Positions 23,636 through 37,400 are shown, counted from the stretch's first letter. The stretch: 64,000 nucleotides of DNA from Sanguinoderma infundibulare (GCA_032821775.1 JAVLRN010000001.1:3224001-3288000), one strand, 5' to 3'. Numbers and translations: made by a program. Notes: generated from the sequence alone by a model not told the origin.

Positions 23636-25621
23636 TTACTTCCGCTTCTTCACAGGCGTCTCCTTCTGCTCGCCACCGGCGGGGGCAACAGGCGCCGTCT
23701 CCGTCTTCTTGTCGTCAGCAGTGGGGGCATCAGTCTTCTTCGTGGACTTGGGCGACTGTGTTCGACTTATCAGCAACGGGGATTCCACTTATAAAGAAAT
23801 AGGACATGCCTTGGTGATAGGCTTCTGCTGCGCGCCAACGAAGCCGAGGAGGACACCGAGCATACCGAAGAGGGTAACAACCGAGAGCGCAAGGCCCGCG
23901 CCAGTCTCGGGGTGGGTCTTGAACGCAAGGACGGGGTCAATCTTGGCGAGGTCAATGAACTTGAAGACCTTGGTGCGAATGAACTCGACGGGGTCAGCAG
24001 CGAAGCTGACTTCGACCTGCTCTTCCTCGTCCTTCTCAGCAGCCTTGTCAGCGGCCTCCTCGATGGCCTTCTTGCCGAAGTAGGTGTCCTGAGCGAGCTT
24101 GCGGGCGTCCTCGACAGAGTGGCCGACGTAAATGTTGTCGAAGAGGATGTCCTCTGTCATGGACCAGAGCTCGATACCGACACCGCCGATGGGGACAAGG
24201 GACTTGACGGGGGTAAGATCCTCAAAGAAGTTGGGGTTAGGGATCTTGCGGGGAGCCCACTCGCCCTTGTAGTCGGGGTTGTCGATCATGGGGGCGTACC
24301 ACTTGCCCTTGTAGGCGGGGTTCGCCTTGAAGGGACGCTTCCACTCGCCACAGCCGGCAGCCTCGTCGCACTTGGGGTTGCGCACAGTGGGCGCAATCCA
24401 GTCACCATCCTCTTCGTCATCCCACTCCTCAGGCTTCTCAGCATCTGTAGTAGTAGGTCAGACAGGGCGCTTCAGGTTCCGGAAATCATTGCGCAGTGAC
24501 GTACCAGGGTCGGGGACGACCTCCGGCTCATCGTCGAGCCAGCCCTCGGGCTTCACAGCCTCCTCATCGGGGATCTCGTAAGGAGCGTCCTCATCCCAAT
24601 CATCAGGCTGTAGCAGAGACGTGAGGAGCTGTACTGATATCACGAAGACTTCTACGAACCTTCGTAGCATCAGGGTCAGCGATCCTCTTAGTGTCAACCC
24701 AGTCCTCAGGCTTCTTGTCGTCAGGGTCGTCGATCTCCTTCTCGGGGTTAACGGCGGGGGTGAAGTCCTCGAGGAGGTTGCCGAGGTTGTGGCTCTCGCC
24801 GTTGAACAGCACGTCGTAGGTGTTGTTTGGGAAGACGTGGAGCGTGTAGAGGTTGGTCAACTTGCCGAAGCTGGGCTTGGGGGGCACCTTGAGGTGCTTC
24901 TCCTCGAACTCGCCGCTGACAGGGTTCTTGTGGCGGAAGATGAAGTGAATCTGTGAGAGGCAGAGCGAGCGGGCACCCGCATCCCACGTGAGCACGTCAC
25001 ACAGTTCGCGTTCGCATCACACCCGCGAACGCACGGCTGCAACGGGTACGCACCTTGGTGCCGGGGCAGGTCATGTCGGGGCCAAACATGATGGTCCAAG
25101 GAGTCTTGTCGTCGAACTCCTTACCCGCCGTCTGGAAGCCGTTTTCAAGGAGCTTCAGGTATCCACCGCCGCAGTTGCCGCCCTTCTGGTACTTGACCTC
25201 ATATTGGACGACGAGGGGCTCGTCAGCGAAACCGATGGGCTTGGAGAAAGGAGCGGAGATGGCGTGGTGGGCAGCCTTGGTCTTCGCGACGAGGCCCTTG
25301 TCGCCCTGGATGGCGGGATCAATGGCCTCCTCGACCTCCCACTTGCCGACGTAGCTGAAGGTCTCGGTGCCGACGGGGGTCTTCTTGGTCGCCTCGGACG
25401 GTGTCCACCGCTCTGTCCAGTCGTCCGTGAACTGCTCCAGGAACGGGGCCTTGATAGAAGTGGCCTGATGAGCGAGAACAGGTCAGCATCATCGCGTATA
25501 TGCTAAGAAGCACGAGTGTGCAACATAAGAAACTCACCTCGAAGGCGGGTTTGGGTTCATCTGCTGCCGACACGGAGGAGACCGCGACGGCGAGCAGGGC
25601 AGAAAGCGCTACGCTTCGCAT
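23636..25621 (-). CDS. CNE1: Calnexin, ER membrane lectin chaperone
   Basis: A signal peptide ([19 protein letters not shown]) is followed by the lectin domain with [33 protein letters not shown] and [14 protein letters not shown]. The P-domain shows repeats of the form PDDWD and KPEDWVD, then [21 protein letters not shown], and the second set [29 protein letters not shown] follows, then one TM helix ([19 protein letters not shown]) and a basic cytosolic tail ending KKRK, a dilysine (KKXX) form. It binds monoglucosylated glycoproteins in the ER. The calreticulin alternative is excluded by the TM segment. Confidence 0.97.
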
Positions 25622-25910
25622 TGTGTACGAAGGGCCGAGACGGGTGGAAAGCAAAGACTTGGGCGAAGGAAAGGAGCGAGGGAGTACGGTAAGAGAGAGA
25701 GTTAGCTGGCATTCAACAGGCGCCCCCTAATATCCACCTCTCGGCTATTCCCCGCCGTCAACTGCCACGTATGCTGACATCGTGGGCGGCGCGCCTCGAC
25801 TTCCAGCGCGTTCCACCGTCCCCACGCTCTCCCGTCCACACTCACCCAGCAGACAAGACATACAGAAAGCAGATCCATAGCACACACTACGTACAAACAC
25901 AAAATGTACA

Positions 25911-28900
25911 CTACCCCAGCAAGTCTGCATGTCCTGACGCCGACAGCGCAAGCTAGGGCGGCAACCTCGGTCAGCGCGCAGCCCGGTTCTAGGCACGGAG
26001 AAAGTGACACGTACGATGAACTCATCGTCCAGGTATTTTGACACGGAAATTTGGTCTCCCAGGCCCTTTCTCCTCCTCGTCTTCAGTACAAGGTCCCGTG
26101 CGAGTGCCTGCCCGGACGCCGGCTCCAGGGGGCGGAGTTTGATACTTGTGTCAGTGGGATCACCTGTGCCCGGCTCACGCTCAGCCGCCGATTATTCCGC
26201 GAAACAGGAGAGTCACTCACCCGGCACGGTCAACCAGTGGTCAAACGTTTGCAGGCAGAACGCCTGTCCCTGCGTCGCTGTGCGCAGGTCCGTCTCGAAC
26301 CCATTCGCGTCGATGACCGGAATCAGGGCCTTCACAGTATACAGAGGCGAGCCAGCTTTGGGGATGTCGTGGATAACGTGACCGCGACGCCGAGCGAGCA
26401 CGGTGTAAACGGCCGAGATACAGTCGGCAGGAGCCTGTACCTCGACGCCGTAGATGGGTTCCATCAATCGAGGAGTTGCCTGATCGGATGCGGTCAGAAA
26501 CTTCCGCCATGTGCGCATGCCACGTACTCACCATCAAGAACGAAGAATAGCACACTCGACGAGCGGTCGGCACAATCTGACCTCCACCACGATAGATTGG
26601 CTCCTGCGCCAGGCTCGCGTCCAGTATCCGGAACTTGACATTCCGCATAGCTGCATTCCGATCAGCTTCCCACCACCCACAAACATTATATACCTAGCTC
26701 ACGTTCATCGCATAGCGGGCCTTCGCGCGTACCCCATTGGAAGCCCTGCTTGATGTGCTCCTTGACCGTACCGAGAAGCTTCTTGTCGACTTGGGATGGA
26801 AGTGTATCGTCCAGCAAGATGTTCGGCCCGCTGTCATCTGGGCCGAACGCCCATATTGACCGCGACGCGAGCAGGTCCCACTGGTACTTCTCCTCGAAGA
26901 ACTTGCCCCGCTCTTTTGCCGTCATGCGCATGTTCACCCGCCCAGTCTCAATGTCCTCCGCAATACCACGCTCCAGTGGCTCTGCAATCATCGTAAGACG
27001 GTTCCTACATCGTGAAGTTAGTTAGACGATGACCTCTAATGCATATAACGAGAGACGCACTTCTTGTTCGGCGTGTCAGCATAGCACTTGAGCGCACTCG
27101 TTTCAAGCACCGTCTCCGCGAACTTCGTGACCGGGTCCGACACCTTGATCTCGATCTCCGAGAACAGTCTCCGCAAGTCATGCATGACGCAGTCGAGGAA
27201 CAACTCCCCCGTACCAATGAGGACGTGTTCGCCACTCTCCTCCACCTTCGTCGCGACGAGGGGATACGACTTGTTGATACTCCGGAGCCCAGCGAGCATT
27301 TTGGGCAGCTCCGAGGGCGCGATCGGTTCAATGGCGATCTTGAGCACAGACTGCGTCATATGCTTGATCGGCCGGAAAATATGCAGGTCATCCTCGATAT
27401 CCAGCGAAGCGATTGTCGCGGTCTTGGAGATGGACGCGTCGACTCCACCGAGGAGAACCAAGTTCCCTGCTGGCACTTCTTCTGCGGGGATGAAGTAGCT
27501 GTGCACGGATCAGAACCATTGACCGCCACCGCTAAGATATGGAACCGACCGGGCTTCGCTGATCCAGACGTCCTCGACGACAGCTTTGACCATGTCTTCC
27601 TCGTCCTCTGGCGAGTAGCCCTCACCGAGCACCTTGACGTCCATGCCTTTCCGAACGGTCCCGCTGATGACACGACCAAACGCTCGAAAGTTCTGAGCAT
27701 CGGTTGTGTGGTAGAGCTTCGCGATCTGTACCATGAGCGGTCCCTTAGGATTGCACTCTTGCATGGCATGCGCGAGTTCCGACGACATAGGCCCCAAATA
27801 CGTCCTCTGGACTTTGGACCTGGTGGCCTCCGTTGGCGAGGGGATGTGCTCCGAAATCATGTCCACCAAGCCGACTGAAGGACCAAAGAATTGGCCGAGG
27901 ATGGCCTTCAGGAGTGGCCGCACGTCCATCTTGTACATTGCAAGCTTCAGCTGGATGCCGAGGCTCGCCAATGTTTCCTTGAGGGGCTCGGTTTCCTCGC
28001 TGAGCACCTGGCTGTACAGTTTGTAGAGCGGTTCCAAAATGAAGTGCACAAAGGAGCGAGGTGTCTCCGGATCCGCAGGCTTCCGCGTGAACTTGCGGTC
28101 CTCACGATTGTAGTAGATGTCTCCCCACAGCCGGTTGGCAAACGCATTCACGTCCACGGAACCTAAGGCGTTGGACGAAAGTCAACTACTTCGTGGCACG
28201 TTTGCAGGACACAGCATATATATGCGCACCATAGGTATCCGCATACATCTGCGCGAACGAGCGGAGGGTGAAACACCAGTGCATATCAGTGCTCGCGAAC
28301 GCGACATTACCGTTCTCTGGGCTTAACCTCAAGTCTGGGTCGGGGTTTATGCCACTGCATATCCGTGAGCTAGATGTCTCGAGTAAAATATGAGGCGACC
28401 TACCTAATGAACGTATTGATCTCCTCAATGGTATGTTTGATTTTGTAGAACGCGTCGGCGGGCTTGATGCGCAGCTCAAGAATTAGTCGGTCAATCTTGT
28501 TCACGACAAGAGTGATTTTGACACCTTCTTGCAGCGCGTGGCGGATGATCGCCTCCGTATTGCACATCGTCTATAGAAACCATTCAGTTGTCTTTGTTTT
28601 GTAGCGCTTTATGGAGACTATTACCCCTTCTACGACGTCGACCACGAGGAGGACACCATCCACCAACCGAATGGCACTAGCTACTTCGTCGACGAAGTTC
28701 ACGTGCCCAGGAGTGTCAATGAAGTGGATGAGGTGTGACTTCCCATAGCTGTTGGCAAGAATCAGGGACATGGGACTGGACTTTATCGAGATGTCGCGGT
28801 CGCGCGACAGGACGTGGGTATCGGTGTACCGGGTCTACCCCAGACATTCAGCTGCATGCGGTGAGAACGAACCGACGCCTTGCGCACCTGGTGGTCAGAG

Positions 28901-29517
28901 TCCCATGTCAACTTGTGCGTCTCGAAGACGAGCATGTCCATGAGCGCCGTCTTTCCATGATGCAAGTGACCGACGACGGCGACGTTGCGCACGAACTCTG
29001 GGAACGCCGTCATGTTCAACAGGAAGCTGGGCGACGCCGCCTATTCAGCCCATCAGCACGCCGCTCGGAAGACGGGACAACTCACCCCTTGTCGAACCGC
29101 GTCTCCGGCATGTCCTTTTCCTCCACCGTCCATTTCCGCACTTTTACGGGGGCGACGATGGGCTCCGAAAGCGGTTGCGCGTCCTCTTCTTGGACCAGCG
29201 TCTCGACCTCTTCCCCGTACAGTTCTGACGCGGACGGGTAGTACTGCTTGTCTTCGTGCAATACTACCGCCTTGTGTACGGGCTCTGAAGCACAGCACAT
29301 GAGCCCCGGATGTAGCGGAAATCGGCAATGACGCACCGTCTATTTCCATGAGGGCCATCTCATCGTTTGCGGCGGGTTCATCGTCGAACCCTTCCAGAGG
29401 CTGAGCCTCGGGCTGGGGAGCGAACTGGTGCTGCTGCAGCTCCTCCTCTTCCTCGTCTGACTCGAGGTCAGCCCCGATGTAGTTCCCGAACTCATCATAA
29501 TCTTCAAAGGACGCCAT
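25911..29517 (-). CDS. SNU114: U5 snRNP GTPase Snu114 (EFTUD2 homologue)
   Basis: The start [20 protein letters not shown] and the acidic N-terminus match the family. Motifs: [19 protein letters not shown] (P-loop), [14 protein letters not shown] (G3), [10 protein letters not shown] (G4), then EF-2-like domains with PVFGR-type stretch, and [13 protein letters not shown] leading to the EF-G_C fold. The last exon, found by phase, ends [13 protein letters not shown] with TAG at 25911-25913; the preceding exon reads [20 protein letters not shown]. Snu114 couples GTP state to Brr2 activity during spliceosome activation and disassembly. Cytoplasmic EF-2 is excluded by the N-terminal acidic extension and the C-terminus. 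Confidence 0.96.
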
Positions 29518-29828
29518 TCTGGCGGACCGAGGATGTCGAGAGTTTGGGGAGGACCACGAGTGTCTTAGTCACCGAACACGGCCAAGGGTTAATTGAATGG
29601 GAGCTAGAAAGACACAAGGACAAAGTTGCGCGTTTTTGTCGACAATTGGGACGAGAGCGGAAGGCAAATGGGGGAGGAGAACGCGGGGGAGGGATTTTGG
29701 AGGAGAGCCACCGTCGCGGCAAGAGCGAACGCGTCGAGTTCGGCGCTCGCAGATCTCGCGGCGCGCGATCACCATGGCCTTGACAATGACCGCATCCGCC
29801 CCCGCCTGCTACCCGACAGTCACAAGCC
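29518..29828. promoter_or_regulatory. Bidirectional promoter of SNU114 (-) and prefoldin 1 (+)
   Basis: The two start codons stand 311 bp apart and diverge. No TATA box is evident on either strand, fitting housekeeping genes. No ORF in this interval has recognisable content. Confidence 0.5.
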
Positions 29829-30422
29829 ATGGCCACCCTCTCCGATGACACCCTTCGCAAGGTGCGCGATGTTTCTATGAGATGTAGTTCAGCCGCTGAG
29901 GCCATCTCTTGCAGATCCTAGTGCAAATTCAGCAGACCGCCCAGCAGTCGCAGCGCGCTCTGAACATCTCGAAGCAGCAGATCGCGGCCAAGGAGCGCGA
30001 GCGGAGGATTCTGCAGCTGACCATCGAAGAGATCACCTCGATAAAGGGAGACGTCAACCTGTACAAAGGCGTCGGGAAGATGTGAGCGGTCGGGCGCAGG
30101 ATAATAAGCCTTGGGTGCGATTTGACCCTCGGTTTGGTCACTAGGTTCATGAATGTTCCACGTCCAACGATGGAAAAGGAGCTCAGAGCAGAGGAGAAGG
30201 AGCTTACGGACGACATCAGAAACCTGGAGAAAAAGGTGTGTAGGATCGCCTCCTGGACGTTACTCCCTCCCGCTAACCATCCCTAATCTAGAACAAGTAC
30301 CTCGAGAAACAATTTAACGATGCCCAAGCACAACTACGAGACATCGTAAGAATTTTCATTTCCCTCTGTGCAAACCCTCGCATCTGACTGTCCCATAGTT
30401 CCACAGTGCTCCAGGGCAGTAG
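29829..30422 (+). CDS. PFD1: Prefoldin subunit 1 (beta-type)
   Basis: The protein begins MATLSDDTLRK-ILVQIQQTA. Four introns are placed by phase. A long coiled coil (SQRALNISKQQIAAKERERR) precedes the beta-hairpin region IKGDVNLYKGVGKMFMNVPR, where YKGVGKMF is the PFD1 signature. The second coiled coil (EKELRAEEKELTDDIRNLEK, then NKYLEKQF) ends in FHSAPGQ. About 125 residues, normal for the family. Prefoldin hands actin and tubulin to the CCT chaperonin; PFD1 is one of its beta-type subunits. Confidence 0.9.
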
Positions 30423-30813
30423 CGTATAGACCCCATAATCATGTACCCTTAGGACCCCTTCTTTCGTTCATGTATCCACCAGCACCCATATCTTTCTGCT
30501 CTCCGTGACTATTGGGCTTGTTCGAGCCCAAAGTAGGTGCTGTAGGTCGCTTTCGCTAAAGATGACATCCAGACAATAATGTATTGCTGCGAAGCTTCCA
30601 AACCGAGGAGCAACTACAAGCTACATGAGGCCTGAGGCCCTAGGAAAACATAACATATGCACGAAAACAAGCGACTACTATGGTACCGTCTAGAGATTCA
30701 ATGCGACGTTGCGTGGTATGCATAATTATTGCGTGGTCTAACGGGACGTGAGTGTGTCATAGCGGGCATGCAGTGCGTGAATCGAATGACAAGAAAAAAT
30801 AACCAAACCAAGT
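30423..30813. other. Convergent spacer between prefoldin 1 and the ABC transporter
   Basis: Two genes end towards each other here. The sequence is locally AT-rich with poly-A-like runs near 30790. Nothing else was seen. Confidence 0.5.
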
Positions 30814-33800
30814 CTACCGCTTGGCATAGCGGAGGAAGCGAGATGCGATGATAGTCGCAGTGAGGTTGAACACTATGAAACAATCGGTCAGCGCACGCAC
30901 TCGGTATCTGACGCATCAAACAGACGTACCAGAGAAAGCGAACAAGATCCAGACGTCTCGCCACCTGTTCGAGTAGCTGATGTTCAGTGGCTCGAAAAAG
31001 TCATCCCCGACCGAGTACTGGCAGTACGCGCACTCGTCGGTCGCGTTGGGGTTTTGAAGATATCCCCTGAACGCGTCCACGAACTCCCCAGCCCATTGCT
31101 GACAAGTCTGGCCAGCGGGTGGGGTGAACCGGACGAGCTCGTCGGACTTGCACTGAATTGGCAGACCGCTGCGAGCAAATGTTAGCAAGATGCTACCACA
31201 CAGACTCAAATATAACTCAAAACGTACTGCAACTCGGTTGAAAGCATAGCGCTGAGGGTGCGAGTGTACGGAGTGAGCTCGTAGAGCCAGTGCCAATACG
31301 ACGGCAGCGATGGGTAGGGAAGGGTGACGCCGCAGAAGGTGCTAAGGACGAGCATGATGAACGGGTTGAAGAGCGGGGCGATCTGCATGCTTGGTGACAT
31401 CGCGCCGATCAATTGCCCGAGGCTGACACCGAAGAACTCCATGAAGACGATGACGAGCAGCTGGAAGAACTCGCCGCCAACACCGGCGGAGCCTTTGCCG
31501 AAGCCCATCGGGAAGACCTGAAGGCGAAGCGGTCGTAAGATGGAGATCTGAGACATGAGCAGTCAAGACGTACCATAAGAACCCAGTATACAACACCGCA
31601 GAGGATGGAATACGGCATCTCGCCCAGGAGCTGGCCGATGGCGAAGGCATATGGCGAGTAGATCCTACTGGACGCCTCTGTTTTCGAGTCTTTAGCAAGT
31701 AATGCTGCACCAGGGTGTGGACCCACTACTCACCTCGGATGAAGATACGCCTGTTGAGGATCCACATAGGCTCGAGTTGACCCATGATGATGGCAGGGAG
31801 AATAGTGACCCAGAAGCTAATCAACGACCATCAGCACAGGTTCGATGCCACCGACAACCGATGTTAACTCACATTCCGAACACCCGATACTGTAAATCGC
31901 GTAGACCGTTTCCAAGTTGCAAGAACGAGAGCGAGATCCAAAGGGAGATGAAGGCATGGACAAACAGCCGACTGAAGACGTAGTCGGGCGATCGCCAAAG
32001 CTTCGTGTTGTTGCGCTGAACCACATAACGCAGCTGGTGCCAGAACGGAGTGGCGTCTGCGCGGCAGAAGACAATGAATTCAAGGAACATGGGACCAGAC
32101 GACAGAACTTACACATCGTGATCTTCCTGGGCGAACCGTCGCCCGTAGTGGTACCTTGCTTGATCTTCGTAATCTCGGACAACACCTCTTGGTACTCGGG
32201 CGAGTCGAGCCAGTGGTCCTTCCAGTCGCGGTCACCGATGCGGGGCGAAAGACCGGCGCCGATAGCGTCGAGCATGAACTCGGCGGGGTTGACATTGGGC
32301 GGGCAGTGTGCGCCGTGGCGGGAGAAGTACTCGCGGAGGATGAGGCAGTCCTGACCGACGTCCCCAAAGTAGACCGTCTCGCCCCCACGCTCGAGGAGCA
32401 AGAGCTTGTCGAACGTCTGGATGAGGAGCGACGAGGGCTGGTGGATCGTGCACAGAATGGCCTGCCCGTTGTCGGCGAGTTTGCGGAGGAAGCGAACGAG
32501 GTTCCAGGCGCTCTGGCCGTCAAGACCTGAAGTGGGCTCGTCCAGGAACAGAAGCGAGGGCCGACTGGCCAGCTCGACACCAATGGTGAGACGCTTGCGA
32601 GCCTCGACGCCAAGGGAGAATACGAGCGCATCCGCAAGGTCTTGGAGCTCGAGCACGTCGATCATTTCCTCGACATACTTGTCCTTCTCTTCCTTTGAGA
32701 CCTCGACAGGTTGGCGGAGGTACGCGGAGAAGCGCATGGCCTCTCGCACAGTCGCAGTGTGCTCATGAACGTCCATCTGCTCAGCATATGCTGTGTTGCG
32801 AGCGAAGTCAAGGTCGAGGGGCCTGCCATCGAGGAGAAGCGTTCCTGAGACGACGCCAATGTTCTTACGCTGAGCGAGTACGTCAAGGCAGGTGGTCTTG
32901 CCAGCACCCGAAGCACCCATAAGGGCGGTCATTGTACCGGGTTTGACGTAGCCGAAGACCTCGTGAAGCAGGCGACGAGTACCGCCGGGAACAGGAACAT
33001 GGTAGTTGATGTTCTCCCAGGTGAACGGTTTGCCGTGGAACTTGGTGGTGGTGCTACACCCTCGGCGTGAGGAACAGGCGTGTCAAAACTCAACATAGAG
33101 ACGCACCCGTCATCGATATCCTCGTCAATCTTCTCGCTCAAGCCTTTCTGTTTGCGCATCGCCCTGGCCTCCTTCCTCTCCTTCAACATTGCGTTCCGCT
33201 GCTTGGTGTCCGAATCCTCAGGAGCGAAGATCGTCACGGCAGACCCTCCGCCAAATTGCGGGAAGAACTCCATCAAAAACACCTGCGTGAGCTGGAAGAG
33301 AATCGCAAAGCCGAGCAGAACGAGGAAGTTGCGACGCCAGAGGTCAGATACATTCAGTCCGTAACCGGCGTTGACGTAGTCCCGCCCTCGTACGAACGGT
33401 TGACCTGCGATCGCACCGTACAGAGTGCAGATCTGGTTAGGACCAACGTCCGTCGGGTACTTGTTCAAGCCTGGAGGGTTGCGTGGCACGATGGCGGTAC
33501 CGTCGCAAGTGAACTACAGGTCGTGCATGAGTTCTTGCACATCACCAGGCATTCGAGCAAGAACTCACGTCGATGCGCATGAACTCGTTCTCCAAGCAAC
33601 CAACGAACGCTACACAACAAATGATAAGCCCAAGGACGGAGGCGGCGCTAGGAATCAAGACGCACCGTATGCGACAGGGTTGATGTAGTAAATCCAGAAC
33701 AACCATCGTTTCATTTGTTGGACAGGAATCATGTAACCGGCGTACTGAACCATGTTCGGGATGAAGAACGTCGCCAAACGGAACGCCGAGTCGAAGTTGG

Positions 33801-36189
33801 TGCACATGATACCAAACGTCCGGAAGAAGCCTTGCATCGTCAAGAATCCCATGTAAATCTAGCAAGAGAGGTCAGCCATGTGCCGAGGGGCACAATGAGT
33901 CGCGGAGGACGTACAAAGAGGTGGTATGTAAAGAAACCTCCTGGATTCCGGGCAAGGCCTGACATGAAGTAGATGATTAGGTTGTAGATGAAGACACGGA
34001 CGGCTGAGAACGGTATGTCGGAGAGGGTGTTGGCGATGGCGACAGCAGATGGACGGTAGAGAGCGTAATTCGTCTGTTTCTTGAGAATAGGGCGCCCAAG
34101 CATTTGAACCGGCATCTATACGAGGGATCGATGTGAGCTCATTTATAACCTCGAAAATAGCGACAGGACCACGTACTTCGCCAAAGGTATCCAAAGCGCA
34201 CGTAAGGAGTGCACCGAAAACGACAGAACCACGAGTGAATGCGCCCTGCGACGTCAGCTGAAGGTTGTAGTACGCCGCGCCAATAACCAAAGCTAAGATC
34301 TGTACACCACGATGAGCCGCCGCGGAGTAAATAATGCTAAACTTAACCACTCACCGTCGACAAGGTGAAGCTCGTGATCAGCTGGAACCGGTCCTGGAGC
34401 CTCATCCTGAACTGCCGGATGAACAGTGCCTTGACCTGACCGATGAAGCCTAGCGTGTACGGGCTCTTCTTTGATACACCTTTCTTCTTGTCCTGGAGCA
34501 CGGACGTGCGGAACGCCTCCTGGTCAGACTTGTCTGACTCCATCTTGCGCTTGTACTCCGCGAGGTCGTGGAACATGTCTCCAGCAAATCTCGACTTGAG
34601 GAATACCTCTTCCAGTTGCTCAGGGGTAGTGGGAACATCGCGCTCCGAACGACCGGGAGCAAACTGCCGCTCGTTCGGGTCTGTGCAGCCCGTGAGGTAG
34701 TCCGGAGTGCTCTGGCGAGGAAGGGGCTTGAAGCCGAGGCCTTCGAAGTATGCGCGGGCCTCAGCAGGGGGACCAAAGTAGACTTGCCGGCCCTTGTCGA
34801 GGACGAGGACCTTGTCGAAGAGCTCGTAGATACTCTCGCCTGCTTGGTACCTAGAATCCCACGTAAGCCTATCTAGCTTCCTGCCGCCGGCTGGAAGAGT
34901 GCTGGAGACTCACAGGGTGGCGAAGGTCGTTTGACCGAGGACGTCGGTCAAGATTCTCATCGCCTTGATGAAGTCCAGCGCGGTACTCGCATCGAGCCCA
35001 CGGGTGGAGTTGTCGAAGCAAAGAACGTGAGCGCGGGTAGCCATCATCTCCGCAATGGAAACACGCTTGCGCTCGCCGCCGGAAACGCCGCGTACGAACT
35101 CGTCGCCTACGTAGGTGTTCGCCGTGTGTTCGATGTTGAGCATGCGGAGGAGAGTGTTCTGGACCTCGTGATCGAACTCGGATCGAGACATGCCAGGGAG
35201 ACGCCCCTTAGGACCGGGGGTTTTCAACGACAGGGCGAAGTTGAGGGTCTGAGCGACGGTGAGGGTGGAAATGTGCCGGTCATCTGCAGACAGTAGAAGT
35301 GAGCGCTGTGTTGGTAAGAAAAGCCGAGGGTGGAAGAGACGACTGACCCTCCTCATTGTAAACGACTTCACCCTTGTAGTACTTGGCCATGGAGTCTGCG
35401 TCAATGCCGGCATAGCGGACGTTGCCGTTGACTGCTGCGTAGTCTGACCGCTGATTGGCGATTGCCTTGAGGAAGGTGGTACATCCCGAACCCGGGCAAC
35501 CAAGAACCAAACACATCTCTCCGGGCTTCAATAGTCCAGATTGCCTTCAAGTGCGGAAAATGTCAACCACACTGTAGCGGGAGGAAGGGATTGGACATAC
35601 GGATGAAGAATGGTGGAAAGCGGCATCTGTGGTCGAACAGCGGGGACAACCATCTCAAGGATCTGCCGTGCGATGTTGAAGGGTGTGAGCCAGAAGCTCG
35701 TAACATCCTCTGAAATTACAGCAATCAGTCTATGATATGCGTTGTGAGCGGTGATGGATGTGGACGTACGCCCAAAGGTCCTAATGTAGATCTGAAGCGT
35801 ACCAGCCCATGTCAGGTTGCAGTGCAAGTGAGAGGCGCCAAAGGACCGACCTTGTGGCCTGTGCCACCAAACCCTTGAACCTGAACATTCTCCCAGGTGA
35901 CGCCCACATGTTTGTGTGCGATGCCCGCTGCCTGGCTCTGATCGTTGGAAGAAGTCAGGTACGCGCGTAGGTCGAAGGCGTCTTCGTCTTCGCTATCGTG
36001 ACCCTTCTCGAGATCCTTCTCGTTCGCGGATTGGGTGCGTTCCGAGTTGGCCTGCTGGGAGCGAATAGACAAGACGCGTTGAAGCTCATCGAATTGGGCC
36101 GTGGCCTCGGTGACGTTGACCGGGTGAGAGTCGGGGGCTGGTGTTGCGTCGCCACGCAAGGTACGATCGTCTCCTGGAGTGTCCGCCAT
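30814..36189 (-). CDS. PDR-type ABC transporter (full-size ABCG, Pdr5/Cdr1 class)
   Basis: About 1,500 residues in the order NBD1-TMD1-NBD2-TMD2, starting [20 protein letters not shown]1 has Walker [14 protein letters not shown] with Cys replacing Lys, signature [13 protein letters not shown], and Walker [15 protein letters not shown] with Asn replacing the catalytic Glu. NBD2 has a canonical Walker [20 protein letters not shown], a weak signature [15 protein letters not shown] and Walker [16 protein letters not shown]. This asymmetry is standard for fungal PDR pumps, leaving one hydrolysing site. TM blocks include [20 protein letters not shown] and [20 protein letters not shown]. The stop is at 30814-30816 after FLRYAKR. 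It is expected to export hydrophobic drugs or metabolites at the plasma membrane; substrate unknown. Confidence 0.96.
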
Positions 36190-37400
36190 GGTCCAGAGGG
36201 ACTGTGAGGACGGACGGAGAGGCAGTCTGAGTCTGGAGGATGGGGAGGATGGGACCGAAGTTCGGTAACGTTCGAGATCGAGTTTTATACATAGTGCGAT
36301 GCCCGGAGGTCAGCCTCTCTTACATGCGCGAGCGCTCTCGGCTAAGCCTTAGCAATCAACGGTCTCCCGGAGCTCTCACGATGGAATGGCTTCCAGTATA
36401 TTCCAACACCAACTTACGCCAGGTTTACGCATCCGAGACATCGAATCTCGCAACGAAGGCAGTGGCGCATGGGCTATAGCTAAAGCTTACAATTCTGGGG
36501 AGGACCAACGACACGAAGCGCGCTGGTGTCAAAGGTCATGACGTTTCTGTAGCCGGTTTCCCGAAATGTATCGTGTTTGGGCGAGGGTCCTTGTCCAATA
36601 GCGCTAGCAAGCTTCGCCGGTCGGCATTGGGGCCGTGAATGTTGGGAAGATGAAGTCACCGCCGGAGAGCGTTGAACGGGACCGGATCGATGGCCAATGA
36701 GTCGCGGTCGTTGGACAGTGCATGACTTGAGCCGGCACCGATTTTAGCATGAGTCGTGTGGGCTCCGACGATAGGGAGCTTTCATATCCCGATCGGTGTT
36801 TACCTCTTCGACTGCCAGTGCCACCAAAGCCATAGATCGGTTGCGCCACCGTCCTGTACGCTCACGACGCTGCAAGGGCAGGGCATGTAAGTAACAGCAC
36901 GTAATACACCCATGAAACAAGGAACCAAACCTTTCACTTATACGGTCACAGCCTATTGGCGTCTAACCATTCAATAGGTCGGACATAATAGACTCGATGG
37001 CGCCGAGGGACCTCAACCCGCCCTCGCTGGACAGTGTCTATCGGATGTATACCCTCGACGCCATCCAGTGGGCGGTACCGACGGGGACCGGCAGCGTCAA
37101 AACTCGCACCATTTCTTCCAGTGGATCATTTACCGACGTCGGAGGACAGAAACAAATGACATCCAGCGATCCAAGCGAGATGAAGTATGGAATGTTTGGG
37201 TGTATTGAGTGGGGTAAGCGAGGCCATGGTAAGCGGCAGATGGCGGGAGCATTGAAGAGCATTGAGAGCTTGTTGGACGCTCAAGCGCTCCCGTCGATCA
37301 TGCTCAATGGAGCGCGGGAGCAAACTGCCATTCCTGGCAGCCACGACGTTGCGGGCCATGGTCATCCGACTCCTTGAAGTCGTTTGGACCCATTCCTACC
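36190..37400. other. Divergent intergenic region, ABC transporter (-) and nucleobindin-like (+)
   Basis: About 1.2 kb with a TATA box for the transporter at its left end. A 126-codon plus-strand frame at 36997-37377 (MAPRDLNPPSLDSVYRMYT...) ends just before the next gene, but opposing frames are open too and no family is recognised. I treat it as unsupported. Confidence 0.4.
36283..36289 (-). promoter_or_regulatory. TATA box of the ABC transporter
   Basis: TATAAAA on the minus strand lies about 95 bp before the ATG at 36189. TATA promoters are common for inducible efflux pumps. No defined drug-response element was identified with confidence. Confidence 0.45.

Noticed and set aside
30814..36189. 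Inactive or pseudogenised ABC transporter, because of Cys in Walker A and Asn in Walker B of NBD1
   Set aside because: These substitutions are normal for fungal PDR pumps; NBD2 is intact and no frame break was seen.
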